Source: Bombyx mori
Taxonomy: Eukaryota > Arthropoda > Insecta > Lepidoptera > Bombycidae
Assembly: GCF_030269925.1 (NCBI RefSeq)
Contig: NC_085116.1
Coordinates: 7,192,001-7,256,000 of the forward strand
DNA length: 64,000 bases
Direction: 5' to 3'
The notes beneath the pieces were generated by a model. It saw only the letters and a list, made by a program, of their open reading frames with translations. It was not told the DNA's origin and searched no databases. Below, in pieces: positions 62,089 through 64,000 of the stretch (its first letter is position 1; each line of letters opens with the position of its first letter). Both the position numbers and the translations under genes were made by a program.

Positions 62089-62345
62089 TACTGGTGGTAG
62101 AACGTCTTGTGAGTCCGCACGGGTAGGTACCACCACACTGCCTATTTCTGCCGTGAAGCAGTAATCCGTAAGCAGTAATCAGTAAAACTCGGTTTGAAGA
62201 GTGGGGCATCCGTTGTACTGTAAAAACGGAGACTTAGAACTCGTCTCAAATTGGGTGGTGGCATTTACATTGTAGATGTCTGGGCTCCGGTAACAACTCC
62301 AGGTGGGCCGTGAGCTGATCCACCCATCGAAGCGATAAAACAAAA
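62089..62345 (+). mobile_element. Bm1 SINE, 5'-truncated, with local duplication
   Basis: ACTGGTGGTAGAACGTCTTG start; around 62156-62186 the GCAGTAATC motif is repeated, a small internal duplication. Tail CACCCATCGAAGCGATAAAA. Confidence 0.82.
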
Positions 62346-62760
62346 TACTGGTCATTTTTCAATATAAGTGGGTAGAACAAAAAAGAAACACAAAACATTG
62401 AATGCGGGGTGCATCGCAAATACGCAACTTAAGTGTTAACTTTTATTTTCCTATTCTTTTGTTTGCCATCCGACCTTTTCCTTACGATAGATCACGTGGC
62501 TTTTACCATGTTGTGAAAGTGAATACGGTCTGAAGTGAAGTCACTCGCCGAGAAAACGTGTCCCGGGAATAAATTACAATATTTCTGATTGTTTATCGTT
62601 CTAAGTCCTCGATTAGAATTTGGAAATATTCTCTTCATTATCATTTAACAAGGTGTCGAAATTGTTGTTAGGATTTTATTTCTCTTCTCGCAGTCAACGA
62701 AACGGACCGAAATATTTCTACTCTAGTTACAATTTAACGTACAATTTAACGTGACTTGAT

Positions 62761-63203
62761 TTTTTTTAATTTTTTTTATTGCTTAGATGTGTGGACGAGC
62801 TCACAGCCCACCTGGTGTTAAGTGGTTACTGGAGCCCATAGACATCTACAACGTAAATGCGCCACACACCTTGAGATATAGTTCTAAGGTCTCAGTATAG
62901 TCACAACGGCTGCCCCACCCTTCAAACCGAAACGCATTACTGCTTCACGGCAGAAATAGGCGGGGCGGTGGTACCTACCCGTGCGGACTCACAAGAGGTC
63001 CTACCACCAGTAATTACGCATATTATAATTTTGCGGGTTTGATTTTTACTGCACGATGTTATTCCTTCACCGTGGAAGTCAATCGTGAACATTTGTTGAG
63101 TACGTATTTCATTAGAAAAATTGGTACCCGCCAGCGAGATTCGAACACCGGTGCATCGCTCGATACGAATGCACCGGACGTCTTATCCTTTAGGCCACGA
63201 CGA
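62761..63203 (-). mobile_element. Bm1 SINE, full length
   Basis: Poly(T), GCTTAGATGTGTGGACGAGC, complete body and tRNA-like head to TTTAGGCCACGACGATTT. Same subfamily as 905-1160. Confidence 0.93.
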
Positions 63204-64000
63204 TTTCAAAATTTGATTGTGAACCGTTTGTAATATTTGTATTATTTTCTAGATTAATCGTCCCAATAAATTATATTCGAATTTGCCGTTCTCAAATTTT
63301 TCGATATTGTCGAAGAGCCAACGAAAGAACTTATCCCAAATGGTTAATATCGGTCATAGACATTAGTAAAGCCAAGAATGAGAGCACAGTCAAGACGTTA
63401 TCTACTGCTCAGGCGTAATTCAGACCTCTTTATGAAAAAGGACATTACATAGCGTTGTGGTAACACTGAGAGGAAACGTTATAATGAATTTGTGAAGTAT
63501 TCAAATCTTAATAGAACTTGTGGGTATCATGTTTCGAGATAGACGATGCTGCGGTGCAAGTAGCTTTTTGGCCCTTTCCTATTGTAGTTAATAAGAAATC
63601 ACAGGAACACGTCATGTTAACAATTTACTAAAACTACTTTTAAACTTTAATCTCGCGTTAGGCTCATGTAAACAATTGTCAGGTTGAGCCATTAAAGGAG
63701 TTTTAATTTTGTCTATGACTTGCGAATTTTTTTAATTGGCATATGTTGACGATAACTTATAAATCATTTTTGATAATCCCAAGGAAGTGTTGTGTACTTG
63801 TTCTGCAAAAGTATTGAATTTTCGTACTTGAAATAATAGCATGTTCTATATTATGTAAAAGCATGTTGTAAATACCGTAGTTGTTGTAGGTACCGTAAAA
63901 ACGTCGTGGCTATTGATGAGATAATTTGCTGTATTTCATAATTTGTCTAATCAGCCTATTCACATTAAATTTGCGACAAACAAAAAGTATTCGCTCCTTT
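63204..64000. other. right edge of window, nothing recognised
   Basis: AT-rich; no exon of the CxxC gene with proper splice sites could be found. Confidence 0.4.

Overview
This window is nuclear DNA of a silkworm-type moth, most likely Bombyx mori or a close relative. The main evidence is the many copies of a tRNA-headed SINE matching Bm1, together with BMC1-like LINE 3' ends, several Helitron-like families ending in CTAG(T), and AT-rich introns with GT-AG junctions. I worked from sequence alone, so species and family names rest on recognition, not on a search.

The backbone is one large plus-strand gene, rotatin (RTTN; Ana3 in Drosophila), a centriole and basal-body protein. I could chain 33 coding exons from an ATG at 551 to a TGA ending at 48224 with every intron phase matching. 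This gives 6111 nt, or 2036 aa, close to the family size. The start carries the rotatin N-terminal signature and the end carries the conserved C-terminal WAL..NN.KAK motif.

Two rotatin introns hold large passengers. Intron 21 (17117-24123) contains a full-length antisense non-LTR retrotransposon (19596-23916). It has intact ORF1 (227 aa) and ORF2 (endonuclease plus reverse transcriptase, 1064 aa), an exact 128-bp target duplication, and a perfect 36-bp hairpin at its 5' end. Intron 22 (24255-33073) contains a complete two-exon CYP3-clan cytochrome P450 gene (29684-31425, 491 aa) on the same strand as its host.

Downstream of rotatin (48225-49700) is a short spacer with a Bm1 copy. A new plus-strand gene then begins near 49715: three phase-compatible exons (49875-49955, 51801-51899, 52448-52516) give 83 residues with two CxxC pairs. 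I do not recognise it, and it seems to run past the window edge through intronic DNA full of repeats.

Repeats in the window include about 25 Bm1 copies, a second tRNA-derived SINE family, BMC1-like 3' fragments, and a jockey-like LINE fragment inserted in a Bm1. DNA elements include a 325-bp hAT-type element with an 8-bp duplication, an inverted pair of Harbinger-like TIR elements with TTA/TAA duplications, a gutted Tc1/mariner-type transposase pseudogene, and several foldback elements. Several repeats end within 17-50 bp of rotatin splice acceptors. No rRNA or tRNA genes, CRISPR arrays or prokaryotic features were seen.
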